Below are positions 30,501 through 44,700 of a DNA stretch of 64,000 nt, one piece after another. Both the position numbers and the translations under genes were made by a program. The notes under the pieces were generated by a model. That model made no database searches. It saw only the letters and a list, made by a program, of their open reading frames with translations, and was not told where the DNA came from. Position 1 is the first letter of the stretch, and the number at the start of each line of letters is the position of its first letter. The DNA comes from Chanos chanos. Its lineage: Eukaryota > Chordata > Actinopteri > Gonorynchiformes > Chanidae. The DNA is taken from positions 56,014,617 to 56,078,616 of the forward strand of contig NC_044496.1 of assembly GCF_902362185.1 (NCBI RefSeq). The letters are read 5' to 3'.

Positions 30501-32373
30501 TACCCAAATCCTCTTTTCAAAGAACACAGGATATGTCCGCTAGACAACAGCATTTAGCAGAGGGTGCATTACCGGCAGTCCGAGCTGCAGGACTCCTGTG
30601 GCATCCAGAAACCTTCCAACCAATGCAGCTCCAGCTGAATCATTAGGTGTGATACAGACTTTGGTATACCATAGAGCCATATGTGTTGGCCAAAGCCAAC
30701 CAGCAGGAGCAGAATGGTGGGGAACAGGCAGAAAACAGCAAAACCTTTTCCTTTTCTCTGCAAACAGAAAAGAAAGCGAGATGGCTATTTATTTATCTTT
30801 CATTCGCAATGTCATTCTCACATGCATTCGCAATTCCCTCAAGAGAGCAGACAGAAGGCATCGGTAACGAGAAAGCTGATAGGTACGGGGTATAAAAATT
30901 GCTTGAGGTCAGTATTTCAAGATTACTCATCGGACTTTAAACACCACAGGTAAGTCACCTTACCTTTGATGATGGAGAGTGTGTGGTCTTCTTTTCCTGC
31001 CCAGATTGAGATGAAAACTTTTCTTTCTCTTTGGTCTTTTGTACTGTCTTTGGGTGTTTCAAAAGATGCTCCTCGCTGACAGATGCTTTATTGAACTTCC
31101 CCAAATGAGAACCTGAACTAGGAAGTGTCGGCGCCTCTGAACAGACTTCAGCAGAATTCTCCTCTGTAATTTTACCCTCAGACAAACAGAGTTTTTCATC
31201 CTCATCATGTTCATGTTTAATTTCATCAGGTAAACAAAACGCCTCTTTTTCAGTTTGTTCATCGTCCGTTTCATCACAATGTTCTATTGTCTCTGAGTAT
31301 TCAAATCCCATCTTCATTGCGTCATCAGAAGCAGAGCTGATGGAGATTAAATTTGTCTTGACTTGTTTGTCATCATGAGGTTCCCTCTCTACATCTTCAG
31401 AGACCAACCCTTTTCCAACGCTCTCAGATCCAGATGAGTAATCCTGGTCTGAGTCAAACGATCCATCTGTCACGTGGGAACGGGATTCCGCCCTAATAGC
31501 AGGCCGCCCCAGTGGAGTTTGCAACTCCTCGGTGTCACTGGCGGTACCGAAATTAGCATCAGGGGAGTGGTCCCCTTGCTGGGCAGATGAAGTGACTTCT
31601 GAAGGACTGGCGATGTGGTCTGACAGATCGTGCCTAGAGAGGGCATCGGTACTGATTGGGGTCAGCCGAACAAATGGAATGGGCAGGGCCGTGTCCCTGG
31701 CACCGTATAATGGTAATTTAGTCTCGCCAGAAGTGCTTCCTTTCTCTTTGCTCTGGCTTTGTGGGACGGAGGTCTCCATTTTTGTTGAGGATGGTGATGG
31801 CTCCGCGCTGTGAGATGTGGGTCGTTTTCGGGCCATGGAGCTTTGAAAAGTCGGGATTCGGGAAACGGGTTGTTTCCCTGCTTTGCGCGAATCCTCCCCG
31901 CCACCTTTCTTCTCAGGTGTAATCCTTTCTCCGTCATCCTCGGTTATGGCGTGCTTTTCCACAGATCCAAAGGTTTCTTCCTCTGTTTCCTACGGGGGTG
32001 AAAATGCAGAACAACACCATACATTATATAGTAGCTGAATTAATTCATTGCTTGCAGTTCATTCTGATAACTGCTATTCGTGAAAGTTAAATCCAGTCAC
32101 CCGAACGAAGCTCAAGACGCTAAAATACCTTGAGGAGAGTGGATTTGTCAAAAGAAAACGGTGCCTCTTAAATTAAATCGGAGCCTTATTCTGAATTCAA
32201 ACAATCTAGCGCAACCCTACATTTTCTCGTTGCAATAATTTACTGAAGTCGTCGTTAACTCTGGCCAGTTTTCAAACCTCTGTATACGGAACTTCAGTAA
32301 GCGGGTTAACTTACTCAGAACCGTTACCGTACAATTCAGTATTTTAGCTGGAGAGACCGAGTGTACTTACCAT
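27506..32373 (-). CDS. Phospholipase D family protein, PLD3/PLD4 clade, with long N-terminal tail
   Basis: Minus-strand coding exons: 32373-32371, 31989-30964, 30757-30573, 30421-30250, 29717-29603, 29396-29269, 29143-28940, 28598-28459, 28290-28125, 27998-27899, 27711-27506; 814 residues, phases agree. Residues 1-343 form an acidic, Ser/Glu-rich tail that looks disordered. A single membrane anchor ([18 protein letters not shown]) lies at about 349-366. The luminal PLD domain follows (LVESIPEGL). It has two complete HKD motifs, HTKLWVVD at 518-525 followed by [12 protein letters not shown], and HAKYMVTD at 734-741 followed by [10 protein letters not shown]. The layout is that of PLD3/PLD4, type II endolysosomal proteins acting as 5' exonucleases on single-stranded nucleic acid. 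PLD5 is excluded because its HKD motifs are degenerate. The start ATG stands alone in exon 1. PLD3 has only about 38 cytosolic residues, so the tail is unusual. Confidence 0.88.
28017..28042. repeat. (TA)n microsatellite in PLD-family intron
   Basis: About 12 TA units in the intron between exons 9 and 10, just upstream of the HKD2 exon on the gene strand. Confidence 0.9.
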
Positions 32374-32650
32374 GATTGTGTGTTGAAATAATCAAATAAA
32401 GTCCGTCTGGGTTGTTATACTAATAGAAAACTTGGTTAAATAAGTTATGTAATTAAGGCACCTTAACTAATATTGGCTTAATAGGCTAACTCTACGAGCC
32501 ACATGCTGTTCTGGCTTCTAACACAAAAGCAATGAGCTCGTCTGCTACGTGGCTGCGAAAATACAGTGAGAGGAAAAAGTGAGGCGGAAAAGCTCACTGA
32601 CTTCTCTCAAATTTAAGCAACCCACCTCTCGCAAGAAATAGATGCCTTTA
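32374..32650 (-). promoter_or_regulatory. 5' UTR and promoter area of the PLD-family gene
   Basis: The sequence upstream of the ATG on the minus strand should hold the untranslated part of exon 1 and the promoter. The ATG has A at -3 and, after splicing, G at +4, a favourable context. No TATA box or clear start is visible. Confidence 0.4.
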
Positions 32651-34985
32651 AGACGCGCGGACCTTCTCAGTGGTGTGTCCGGACGTACTGACCGCCTCCT
32701 ACCCATCTCGGTTTTCTGTCAACGAGTGTTAAAATTGTCCAAGACAACAAAACAAATACGATTAATTATTTTAGTGATATTTGGATTTTTACGTTATTGG
32801 TTAGCCAGTATTGTGCTAAACAGCGAACTGTTTGAATTTTCTTGCATGTTATCTTTTTAAGATCTATTAGTTTCAGCGAATGCAGAGAACACATGAAAAT
32901 TGAAATGTCAGCGAAGAATTTAAAATTGAACCGCGGTTTCCTGTTCTGTTTACAATTGGCGGTCTTTACACATTGTTGATAAAACTTGAGTGCGCCCCTA
33001 GAGGAAATTGTGTAATGTGTTATTGTTAACAGCACTGTTTAAAAACTCTAGCTGAAGAGAAGGACGTTGACTGTTGTACTTTTGTTATGTGATAGATGGT
33101 TTGTGAAGGAATGGCTGTTGGTTGTTAGCCAGCTTTCTGTTCGATGTCGAGACGTATTTGATCTCATGCCTTATCGGTGCAGGGTTTAGTTTATGACACA
33201 AGCCCAAATTTTTACCACTGCACTTTTAAAACAATTTGGAAAGTAATTACAGCTTGTCGTACGAACTGAAACAAAAAGATATCAGCTTGACATCTGTAAT
33301 TAAAAAGTAATTAACCATAAACTACATAATCACAACCTTTAAACAAAGTATAATCTACAGGACTGAACCATAGGTATGTCAGGAACCACAGTTGGCAGCC
33401 TCCCACCATTGTACTACAGACCATGATTTCAAATTAGACATGCCAGGGTGAGCCACTATCTAGAACATGCAGGGACCAATACTACATCACAATATAAAAA
33501 CGCCATGACAGAATGAGCATTTTACTCTTATCTAATAATGACACACCTCAACTAAATTTAGAATACTTATAACTGCACATTATCTACGCCATTAACGCTG
33601 AACATACGACCATATTAAAGCAACGGAAAACTGTTTTTCAGGAAAAAAAAAAGATAAAAGCATTACTTAAAGCGATTTCATGAAACTAGCACTCATTCCT
33701 CCTGTCCTATTTCTGCTGTCAAAACACTAAATATTTCAACAATAAGATAATTTCATAGCTTTTTGTGATATTCATACTTAGGTCATGAGTCCTCTGTGTT
33801 TTGCACTCATTACATCAGCTTTTGTTCATTTCAGTCTTCACAATAGTGAAGTTTTCACAGTAAGTAAGTTGCATTGTGAGTTCCCTCTCAGCATGCTGGC
33901 CTTACTTAAATACTTTAGTGTTATTTTAATAACGTGTGTTTCATGAGAACTGTGTGTGCTGTTTTTCATGTTCAGGCAGGTTGTTATTTGTTTTTTTTTT
34001 CTGAATGTGACGGATTGAGATCACAAAGTATATCAGAGTTCAGTTGATGCTTCAACCTGATAAGACTATTAAGACATTGTATTGTACTGCGTTATAACAC
34101 AGTCACCACAAACAGTGGTTACATGCTTGTTGAAAGAGTAAAAAGAAGAACTAAATAATAGGCTGTCTACGCTGAACTGTTACATAATATGTCTCATGTA
34201 TCTACTTTATTAACAATCTGCTGAAGAGGACATGAAATGACACATGCTTGAAATAATAATTTTATGTCCATTTTTCAAACAAATATTTTATTAATATTAC
34301 CATCTCTACTATTAGTTAGCATATGTACTCAGTATCTAAATATTTGCCACAGATACATACACACAAGGGGTGAATTTTAAGTTGATTTTGACACAATGCA
34401 TTGTTTTTATTTATTTATTTGTTTATTTATTTAGTATTGTTTATCTATAGACTACACGTTGTTTAAGGTTTTGGTGGAGTGACTGTGCCTGATCGTTTTG
34501 AAGGCTGGGGAAGAAACCCCTCAATGCCTCTAGAGTTCTCTCTGTCTATGATTATGATTTCTATTATTTATTTAGGCTTGCACTTAACAGAATGCCACCC
34601 CTCTGCATCCAGCTGATGTTTACTTTTGAGGATGAACGATCTCTGTAGATAAAGACACGTCTTTTCTTTTGGTATCTGAAATTTCTAATGTTTTACGTTT
34701 ACTGTTCTTTGCGTAGGGCATTAGTAGAGGTCTGGGTGGTCGTGTTGACTCATTCAAAACGTTGAAAATGTATTGGCGTGCTTTTATTTTGAATAATAAG
34801 GTGGCTACAGTACAGTAGAAGCGTATAAAAATGCTCGGACCATGTCTCGACTCACACCGTTCATTGGGTGAGGTTGTATGAGCCAGTGTGACTTGTATTT
34901 TGAAAAATCGGCGGTCATCTTGGAAAATCCTCCCAATGGCATGATTCACACACAACTGTTTGAATGTATCATTCACGCTCCCCTG
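32651..34985. other. Intergenic gap, head-to-head PLD-family gene and polr2g
   Basis: AT-rich DNA with no recognised exon. One CTCF-like motif lies at 32992-33004. A 118-codon minus-strand frame at 34620-34976 has no family resemblance. The last 300 bases probably contain the polr2g promoter. Confidence 0.55.
32992..33004 (-). promoter_or_regulatory. CTCF-like motif between the PLD-family gene and polr2g
   Basis: The minus strand reads CCTCTAGGGGCGC, close to the CTCF consensus CCACTAGGGGGCGC. It is located about 0.6 kb upstream of the PLD-family gene in the divergent intergenic gap. Confidence 0.35.
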
Positions 34986-35075
34986 CCATGCTAATGTGAA
35001 TACGAAGAGGTGACACTAAAGTATAATACAGTTAGTTGAAGAAGATTCAGGGGGGATTCAGCTTTAGGCGACGAC

Positions 35076-37196
<2,121 letters not shown>

Positions 37197-37740
37197 TCGC
37201 CCTGTTAAAGATACAGGAGAGATTTTAGGCCTGCAGTCATTCTGGAGGATTCAGATAGACTGTCATTTGTGCTCCATTGTGTGTATATATAATTATTTTT
37301 TCTACATTTATAGCAATTTAGAATCCAGCAAACTTTTTTTTCCTCCAACAGAACTGTTTTTGTAATTTCCCAACACTTTTATAAAGAAGTCATGAAAACC
37401 TGACTGGAATCAATGCAAATAATAGACAGAACATTTATTTTTCTGTTATCTAACTTCACAGAAATCGTAAAGTTTGTTAGTTTGCTTTTTGTTGCCAGTG
37501 TTTAAACAGGAGCTGGAACATGCAATGCAAACATAAACATAAAGTTTAAGTCCAAAAAAAAAAAACATATCTCAAAGACCTCTTTAATAATACGTTACTT
37601 TTTTCATGAAAACGTTAAAAATAAGAATAATTTAACAAAGTAAAATATATGTTTTCTTCTGTCGTCCTGTAAATCCCACAGCTATTGTCCATGCATTCCA
37701 GACATGTTTGAACCAATAAATATCTTCTTCATTTTTTTTA
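37197..37740 (+). other. polr2g 3' UTR
   Basis: T- and A-rich tail with one clear AATAAA at 37715-37720. Confidence 0.7.
37715..37720 (+). terminator. Poly(A) signal AATAAA, polr2g
   Basis: Canonical hexamer about 520 bases after the stop codon, followed by a T-rich stretch. Confidence 0.65.
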
Positions 37741-38186
37741 TGAGTGTGTAATCATTGGGAAAAGTTTGCCACTGGCATTACTTGGCAATCCCACTTGGTT
37801 CTCACTGTTTCTCACTGCTAAGCCTGGATAAAGGAGCAGGAGAAGGTGGGTGGGTTGCCATGGGAAAGTTATCAAGTGTGAAACTTTACTCCTGCAAATC
37901 TTGACCGTATCAAAGTTGTGTCTGGGACTGGTTCACCTAGGTGGATCTGATAACACGTCTGTAAAGCTGAATGTTGTTGTAATAATTGAAAAATAAATGT
38001 AGAGGAATAGTTTCTCCCGTTGGTGCACTCAAGATAAATTTTACTCTGTGACCTGAAGCAAACAGTGTAATAAGGAATGGAAACAGGGAAATGTACACGG
38101 ATGTATTCTCAAATAATTTAGATTTTTTGTTACATTTATTGTTACAACATTAAGGATTTATGTGAAAGCATTTACATGAGAAAATA

Positions 38187-38229
<43 letters not shown>

Positions 38230-38700
38230 GTATATGAAATATATAAAATGAAATGGATACAGTTAAAGGCAAGCAGTGGTTTTGTGTTTAACTGAAGATG
38301 AGGAATTAAAATATAGAATAACATGTTCTGATTATGTATTAGTGTGTAATTAAGTTCGCTGTAGAGCATGTAATGTATGGTCCAGTCAAACTGACCTGAG
38401 GTTTAATGAATAGGTCTGTTTTTATTTCTCGAGTAAATTTATCTCTTGTCATCTGTATGCAAGATTTTATCATATGGGATGTGTTGATGCAAAATAAAGA
38501 AGGCGTGATTCCTTCTCGGACACCTCAGACTGGTTTCCCTTTCCCGTTAATTCAAGCTAATGACAAAGTGAGCAACGTCACTAGGAAAGGAAACATCGAG
38601 AAGTACTGGGACAGGGCCAGACCTTCATCTCTACAATATAGCTTGAAGTTCCAGAACAGAATTGCAATTTGCTGAGTATTATATTACGTACTAACTGTGC
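37741..38700. other. Gap between polr2g and eef1g
   Basis: About 1 kb without recognisable exons. It contains the TA microsatellite at 38192-38225; the remainder is AT-rich. Confidence 0.6.
38192..38225. repeat. (AT)n microsatellite
   Basis: About 17 AT units. Confidence 0.95.
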
Positions 38701-38714
38701 GACCTGCCTTGCCT

Positions 38715-38770
38715 TTACGTCAGCGGCGCTCGCCTTCGTTCCTCCTTTCTCTCGTCCTGAAGATGGCGGC
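38715..38770 (+). promoter_or_regulatory. eef1g core promoter: CRE, TOP tract and YY1 site
   Basis: TTACGTCA (38715-38722) matches a CRE. A pyrimidine tract (CCTCCTTTCTCTCGTCC, 38741-38757) directly before the start codon is the kind that forms the 5' terminal oligopyrimidine of translation-factor mRNAs, including mammalian EEF1G. AAGATGGCGGC (38760-38770) is a YY1 consensus that overlaps the ATG. The transcription start is inferred to be a C in the pyrimidine tract, which gives a 5' UTR of only about 10-20 bases. Confidence 0.55.
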
Positions 38771-41700
38771 AGGGGTGAGTAAGATGGGAGAATGTGTGAC
38801 AATCGAATGTTTCAGTGTGTTCTCACCCACAATCAAATGGACATCCCATCCATCCGTGATCCAGCCATATACGTGTGCCTCCCACACTAAAGTATAACTC
38901 CTGCTGAAACTGTGAATAAGATTATTTATGTATTATTTGGACACTGTTACTCGTCTGAAGCTACTCTAGATATAACGGTAGAAAGAGGCAGGATCTCCCG
39001 GCTTTCATTAGTGCCACGTTTCGCGTTCCGGTCGCAGAAATGTGAGTCAAACAAACCGTGTAATACTCTGAATCTCTGCTGACCGAACGACACCTGAAGT
39101 TTGTGCGGTATCCTAATTAAAACTCATAATTTTTCTGAGCAAGCTAGGTGCGTTGAATTTATTTGACTGAGGCTAACAAATCAATAGGCTAACTGTGGGT
39201 GGCATGTTATCACAGGCATGAAGTGGGACCCTGCCTATATGAATGAGTAATTTCATCTTGAATCCCCGAGTTGGCGTTAACCTTTTTCTCAAGACGCAAT
39301 TTAATTAATTTATTTAAAGCGTTATTTGTGTTGTCAGTCTTACAAACCGTTGCGTTTTAACATTATTTGTAGTTTTGAAATACGCTGGGTCCATGGTTCT
39401 GATCCAGTGAATACGTTTATGGTCTTAGTCGTGCTAAAATGATTGAAGTTCGCTTGCTAACCAGGGTAGTTCTAGTTTTAAAGCTCCAGGGCCAGAAGCT
39501 CTTGTAGTCATTTAAACCAGGTGCAATGAAGTTGCTGCATCATGATTTGAACGCTGACCAATTTCCATTTTGGCATCATGCCATTCCCTTGAAAGGAAAC
39601 AGAATTGTAATGTGACTTTTATATTCACGAGCAGCATTTTATATCGTAAAAGACAGTAGTCAGGTCTCATATCTAGGCTCAGAGTGACTATAAACCCAGA
39701 AGCATCCCTGTTATTTATCTATATCTAACACTTCCACTATCTGTTCTTATTTCCTAGACTCTGTACACATACCCAGAGAACTGGAGAGCCTTCAAGGCTC
39801 AGATTGCAGCCCAGTACAGTGGAGCTCGTCTGAAGGTGGCGAGCACACCCCCTGCTTTCACCTTTGGGCAGACAAACCGCTCCCCTGCTTTCCTTAGCAA
39901 CTTTCCCTTGGGCAAAGTAAGTGACCGTTCCCTTCATCCTCAGCGGTTTGGTATTACGCTTGGACCTTGACGACACGAACGGCTCTTCTCACGTAGAGCG
40001 TTATAGTTGTTTTCGGTGGAGATGTGCTTTGTTTTGACGCCCGTGTTCTCTTTATCTCCAGGTTCCAGCTTTTCAGGGTGATGATGGCCTCTGTCTGTTT
40101 GAGAGCAATGCCATTGCTCATTACCGTAAGATTTTCCACTTTCTTTTCTGCATCGATTCTGAACCAGTTTGTGGTGACGCACAGGCCTGTTTAAGTGCCC
40201 TGACTGTTGTCGAGGAGATGGTGTGGGTTTGTGTGTTAGTGTGTAAAATGGATTTTGTGGTGTCGTTGAAGTGTGTTTGTTCACCTGTGTGCTCTGGTTT
40301 AACTCCTGTGTGGCAGTGAGCAATGAGGCCCTGCGTGGCACTAGTCCTCAGGCCAGTGCCCAGATCCTGCAGTGGGTAAACTTTGCTGACTCAGAAATCA
40401 TCCCTCCCGCCAGTGCCTGGGTCTTCCCCACCCTCGGCATCATGCAGTTCAACAAACAGGTCAGTACCGTTTCAGACAGAACGTCACGGAGAGCGGCTGC
40501 ATCTCGCTGCTCTCATTTATGCAAAGCTTTGTCTTCCACAGTCTTAAGGGGGGTGAGGGGGGGGGGGTATAGGCAGATGAACCGTCGAGCGCTTTGTGGA
40601 TTTCTGCCGATTGAATGAGGCGCGATATTTATGCAGCATCTTAGTTAAAACCGAGAATTTTTCTTAGTAAGCCAGATGCATAAGATTGATCAGCTCCCAA
40701 ACTTTTGACGTCATGCAGCTCCACAAACAGGTCTGTGCTGGTTCATTCAGCTCCTTAAAACAACCAAGGTTAGACTCCTCCAGGATCAGTATGTATAGGC
40801 ATTGAATAATGTCATCCCAAAGTTGTAGTAATTCTGATTTCCGCTACATGTCGGTTTATAGGCCGTCTGACTTTATGTATTTATTTATTTAAAATATCCT
40901 GTGTGTGACCATTTTTGGTTGCTGCTTACATTGCTGTTCTGTTCCTCTGTGATGCAGGCCACAGAGCAGGCCAAGGAGGAGGTGAAGCGTGTGCTCTCGG
41001 TCCTGAACCAGCACTTAAACACACGGACTTTCCTGGTCGGCGAGAGGGTCAGCCTGGCTGATATCACAGTTGCCTGCTCTCTGCTCTGGCTCTACAAACA
41101 GGTATGTTTCTATGCGCCCCCACGTGAACAGAAAGCAGATTACCTAACCGTGCAGCAGTAACGAACCGGTGGGTCGCCCCTGTAGGTTCTGGAGCCATCA
41201 TTCCGTCAGCCTTACCCCAACGTAAACCGCTGGTTTGTGACCTGCGTCAACCAGCCCCAGTTCAAAGCCGTGTTAGGAGAGGTCAAACTCTGCGAGAAGA
41301 TGGCTCAGTTTGATGGTAAGCTGATACACTTTTATCTTTTTTCCACTTGGTTTGCCAGAGCACTCTGTTTCATCTTCTCACGTTGGTGGCTCTGGAAAAC
41401 ATCGCTTTAATATTCGTTTGAAAAAGTCTTGGAGAGCATTTAATAAATAACCCCCTGCCTCCGCAGACCGATTGCTTCACAAATATGCTTAAAACACTCG
41501 CAGCATGTGCGGCCATTGTTCTCCTCTCAAACGACAGTAGTAGATGCATGTATTTATTATACACACTGTTCACTTTATTAGAAACACTTACCTTGGATGG
41601 GGTTTACCTGCCCTATAGGTGCACTATAATCAGGTCACAGTTGCAGACTGTAGCCAGTTTGTTGCCATGTACAGTTTCAGCCTCTACCCCGTTCCTCGGT

Positions 41701-44700
41701 GCTCCGTTTCTGACCACTGTCGACCGGATATCACCACAGCAGTGACGCTGTCGCAGCGATAGCGTGGTATTGGATGTCGCGCTGGTACGCGCGTATCAGG
41801 CATAGCAGCATTGCTGAGGTATTTACACATGTCAGTGTCAGTGCTGGGTGTAGAATGGTCCACCACCTAAAAATAACCAGACAGCAGCAGTCCTGGGATC
41901 AGACACTGACCACTGGCAAAGGGCCAGAGAATGGCTAACAGAAACTGTACGTAGTGACAGATGGGTCGTAATCTCTAACTTTCCACCGACAAGGTGTACC
42001 TACAAGGTAGGTGTTTGTAGTAAAGTGACTGGCGAGTGTAAATGATGTGTTGGTTAGATTATTTGCTGTGGGCATGAATGAGTTAAACAGCGGCTGTCTA
42101 ACTGCTTTGCATATCAAAGTACGTTTAACAGCTTGCTGAAAATAATTGATTGGATTGTAATGGTACAGAGAAAAATGTTGGAAAATGTCATTTTACATCT
42201 GTGCAGCATAACAGGGCTGGGTGACATGGGTTTTTTTTTTTTTTGATGGTGTTGATAGTGTCCACGACATTTCGAATGGAAATTAGCCTATGCAGTATTA
42301 GTCTCTGTAGTGCTGGTAAAGACAGTTCCAGATTTTAAAAATAATGTGGAAAGATTTGCCTGTAATGCAGCCAGCGTCGGAACATTGAACACCAGCAGGG
42401 TATTAAGGGTGTCAAAAGATAAAAAAAGAAAAGGTGAACATTGTAAATATGTTTTTTAGAGTTTTTGTTCCACTGTGAAAATGAAACGAGTCGAACCTGA
42501 ATGTGCTAACGGAAATCATCCACTGAATAAATCATGCAGAAGCATGCGAGAATATGGAAAGTATTCATTCGAAATGGTCCTATTCCTCTTTAACAAGGTG
42601 CTGTTCCTTTCAGGGGGCAGTAATGGAAGACATTGAGGTTCTTTCGTTTAAGTTCACTTCCCGCATTGGTTTTCATTTAGCATATCAAGCAAGACTCGGA
42701 AATCAGTCCCCTCTAAGTTTCCCGTCGGACGCTGCGTCGTCTCAGGAAAACCCCGTTCTTGGGAGCGGTTGTGATCCTGCTGGGAAATAAGAGGCGTCGG
42801 CAGTGATCTGTAAGTTCTGATGAGGGCGAATCCTCAGACGAACTCTCTCTGTGGTGGGATGAGACTTCCACAGACTGGTGGTTCTGGCGTGTATCCCGTA
42901 ACATCCAAAGCACACAGTCAGCCCACTCTGATATGTGCCTCATGCATGGAAGGGTTTTTGTAAATTAATTAATTAATTAATTAATTATACAGCCCCATGT
43001 CCTGTTGATGGCACACAAAAGACAAGTACAGTAGAGAATTTGATTTAAATAGACTCATGGAATCATGTCAGCTCAGCTTCTGAGGGTCCGCTGTCTGTCG
43101 GTCTGTTTTTAGGCAGTTTGGTCATAGTCCTGACGCTAGCTGTGCTGTGAATTTACAACCAATCAGTCACCTCCTTCCGCTCAGTTTAATGAGCATTTGG
43201 AAGTATTGTCATGCGCTGGAATACCTGGGTTTAGCACAGTATTAGCCTATTCACCGGCTGTATTGCTCCCCCCTGTGGTACTTAATGTGGCTGGTTGCCT
43301 GATTATTATTATTATTGTTAATAATTTTTGTTTTTACATTATTTTTTTTTTAGTCTGACTCTCTGTGTAAGATCTTTCCACTGTAGTCAATACTCCTTTT
43401 GCTTTCATGTCCACGGTAAAGAAACCTGTTTCACTTATTAACTCTGTATCGCTTTCTACAAAGAAAAGAAGTGCCCTTGAGCAGAGAACTGTAATTAGCA
43501 AACGATAACGAATTGCGAGGGCTTGGAGTGAGACATGACTTGTGGGGAATAGACCCAGGTGCAGAAAGACACCCGTCTGACTGGTTTTAAACAGGTCCTC
43601 AGGGACTGTGTCGTCTCCAGTGGGTTGATTATTAGCCACAGGGGCCTTGAGGGTGGCTGTCAGTATTTCTTATCAAATCTTTTCAATGTCATATTCAATT
43701 TGTAGTCAGGTTTTCTCCCCCTTCCTGAAATGCTCCCCGTAAAAGAATGTGATTTTATTTGAGGAAAAAATGTGAGCAAATGAATTTGACTTTTTGGATT
43801 TGTTTGTATAAAGATCAAACAGCGCCTGAGGACTTTCAGTCTCTGCTGCAGAACGATGGCTTTATCTTTCACTGTTGGTTGTCGTTACATCAGTTAATAT
43901 TTCTGTTGTGAGTAAAGTGTTTGTCACTAAGCGTCCAAGACCTGTGTCCTGCCGTAGGTCACTCTTTATTCCAGGTGTTAAACTCTGACTCCAGTCGCTT
44001 TCACTGTTACTGCTCTCACTGGCGTTACCATATGGTAGTAATGAGGACGCAACACAGGCAGCTGTTAGGAGTTGGTGATCTGTAAAGTGGTTTCTGGGTT
44101 AAAACGACTTTGTAAACTTACTGAGCATTTGAAAAGTCCTCTAGTAGCTTATAAGTGGTTTCTGGTGCCATGTTGAGAATAAACGTGCACTGGGTGCTTT
44201 TTTTTTTCTCTCTCTTGTTTTGCCCTTTTCTTTTTAGATTGCTGTCGTACTAATGAGAACTTTTGATAAATGCAAACCGTGCCCGTACAGGAGCCATTTG
44301 TTATTTGGACAACAGCTATACCTTTCCCCCCCCGCCTCATTTAATTGCCTGAGGGTGTGGGTGTGTCTCTCTGCTCCAGGCATTCATCTCCATATGCCAT
44401 GTGCCCGTACAGCACGTATATGTTGAATGTCAGCATGTTTAAATGAGAGCCAGCGGAGGAAATGAAACCAGTTTTTTTTTTTTAATGCCCCCCCCCCAGC
44501 CAAGAAGTTTGCCGAGATGCAGCCTAAGAAAGAGACTCCTTCCAAGAAGGAGAAGGGAGGAAAGGATGCAGGCAAGCAGCAGCAGCAGCAGGAGAAGAAA
44601 GAGAAGAAGAAAGAGGAGAAAAAGGCTGCCCCTGCTGTGGAGGAGATGGATGAGTGTGAAGCAGCGTTGGCCTCCGAACCAAAAACCAAGGACCCTTTCG

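Noticed and set aside
27506-32373. Identification of the PLD-family gene as PLD5
   Set aside because: PLD5 proteins have degenerate catalytic motifs; here both H-x-K-(x4)-D motifs are complete.
34620-34976. 118-codon minus-strand frame upstream of polr2g
   Set aside because: No resemblance to a known family and no convincing splice partners; an open frame of this length can arise by chance in 64 kb.
39940-40341. 133-codon minus-strand frame
   Set aside because: It overlaps eef1g exons 3 and 4 and the introns around them on the opposite strand. The plus-strand eEF1G reading explains the sequence.
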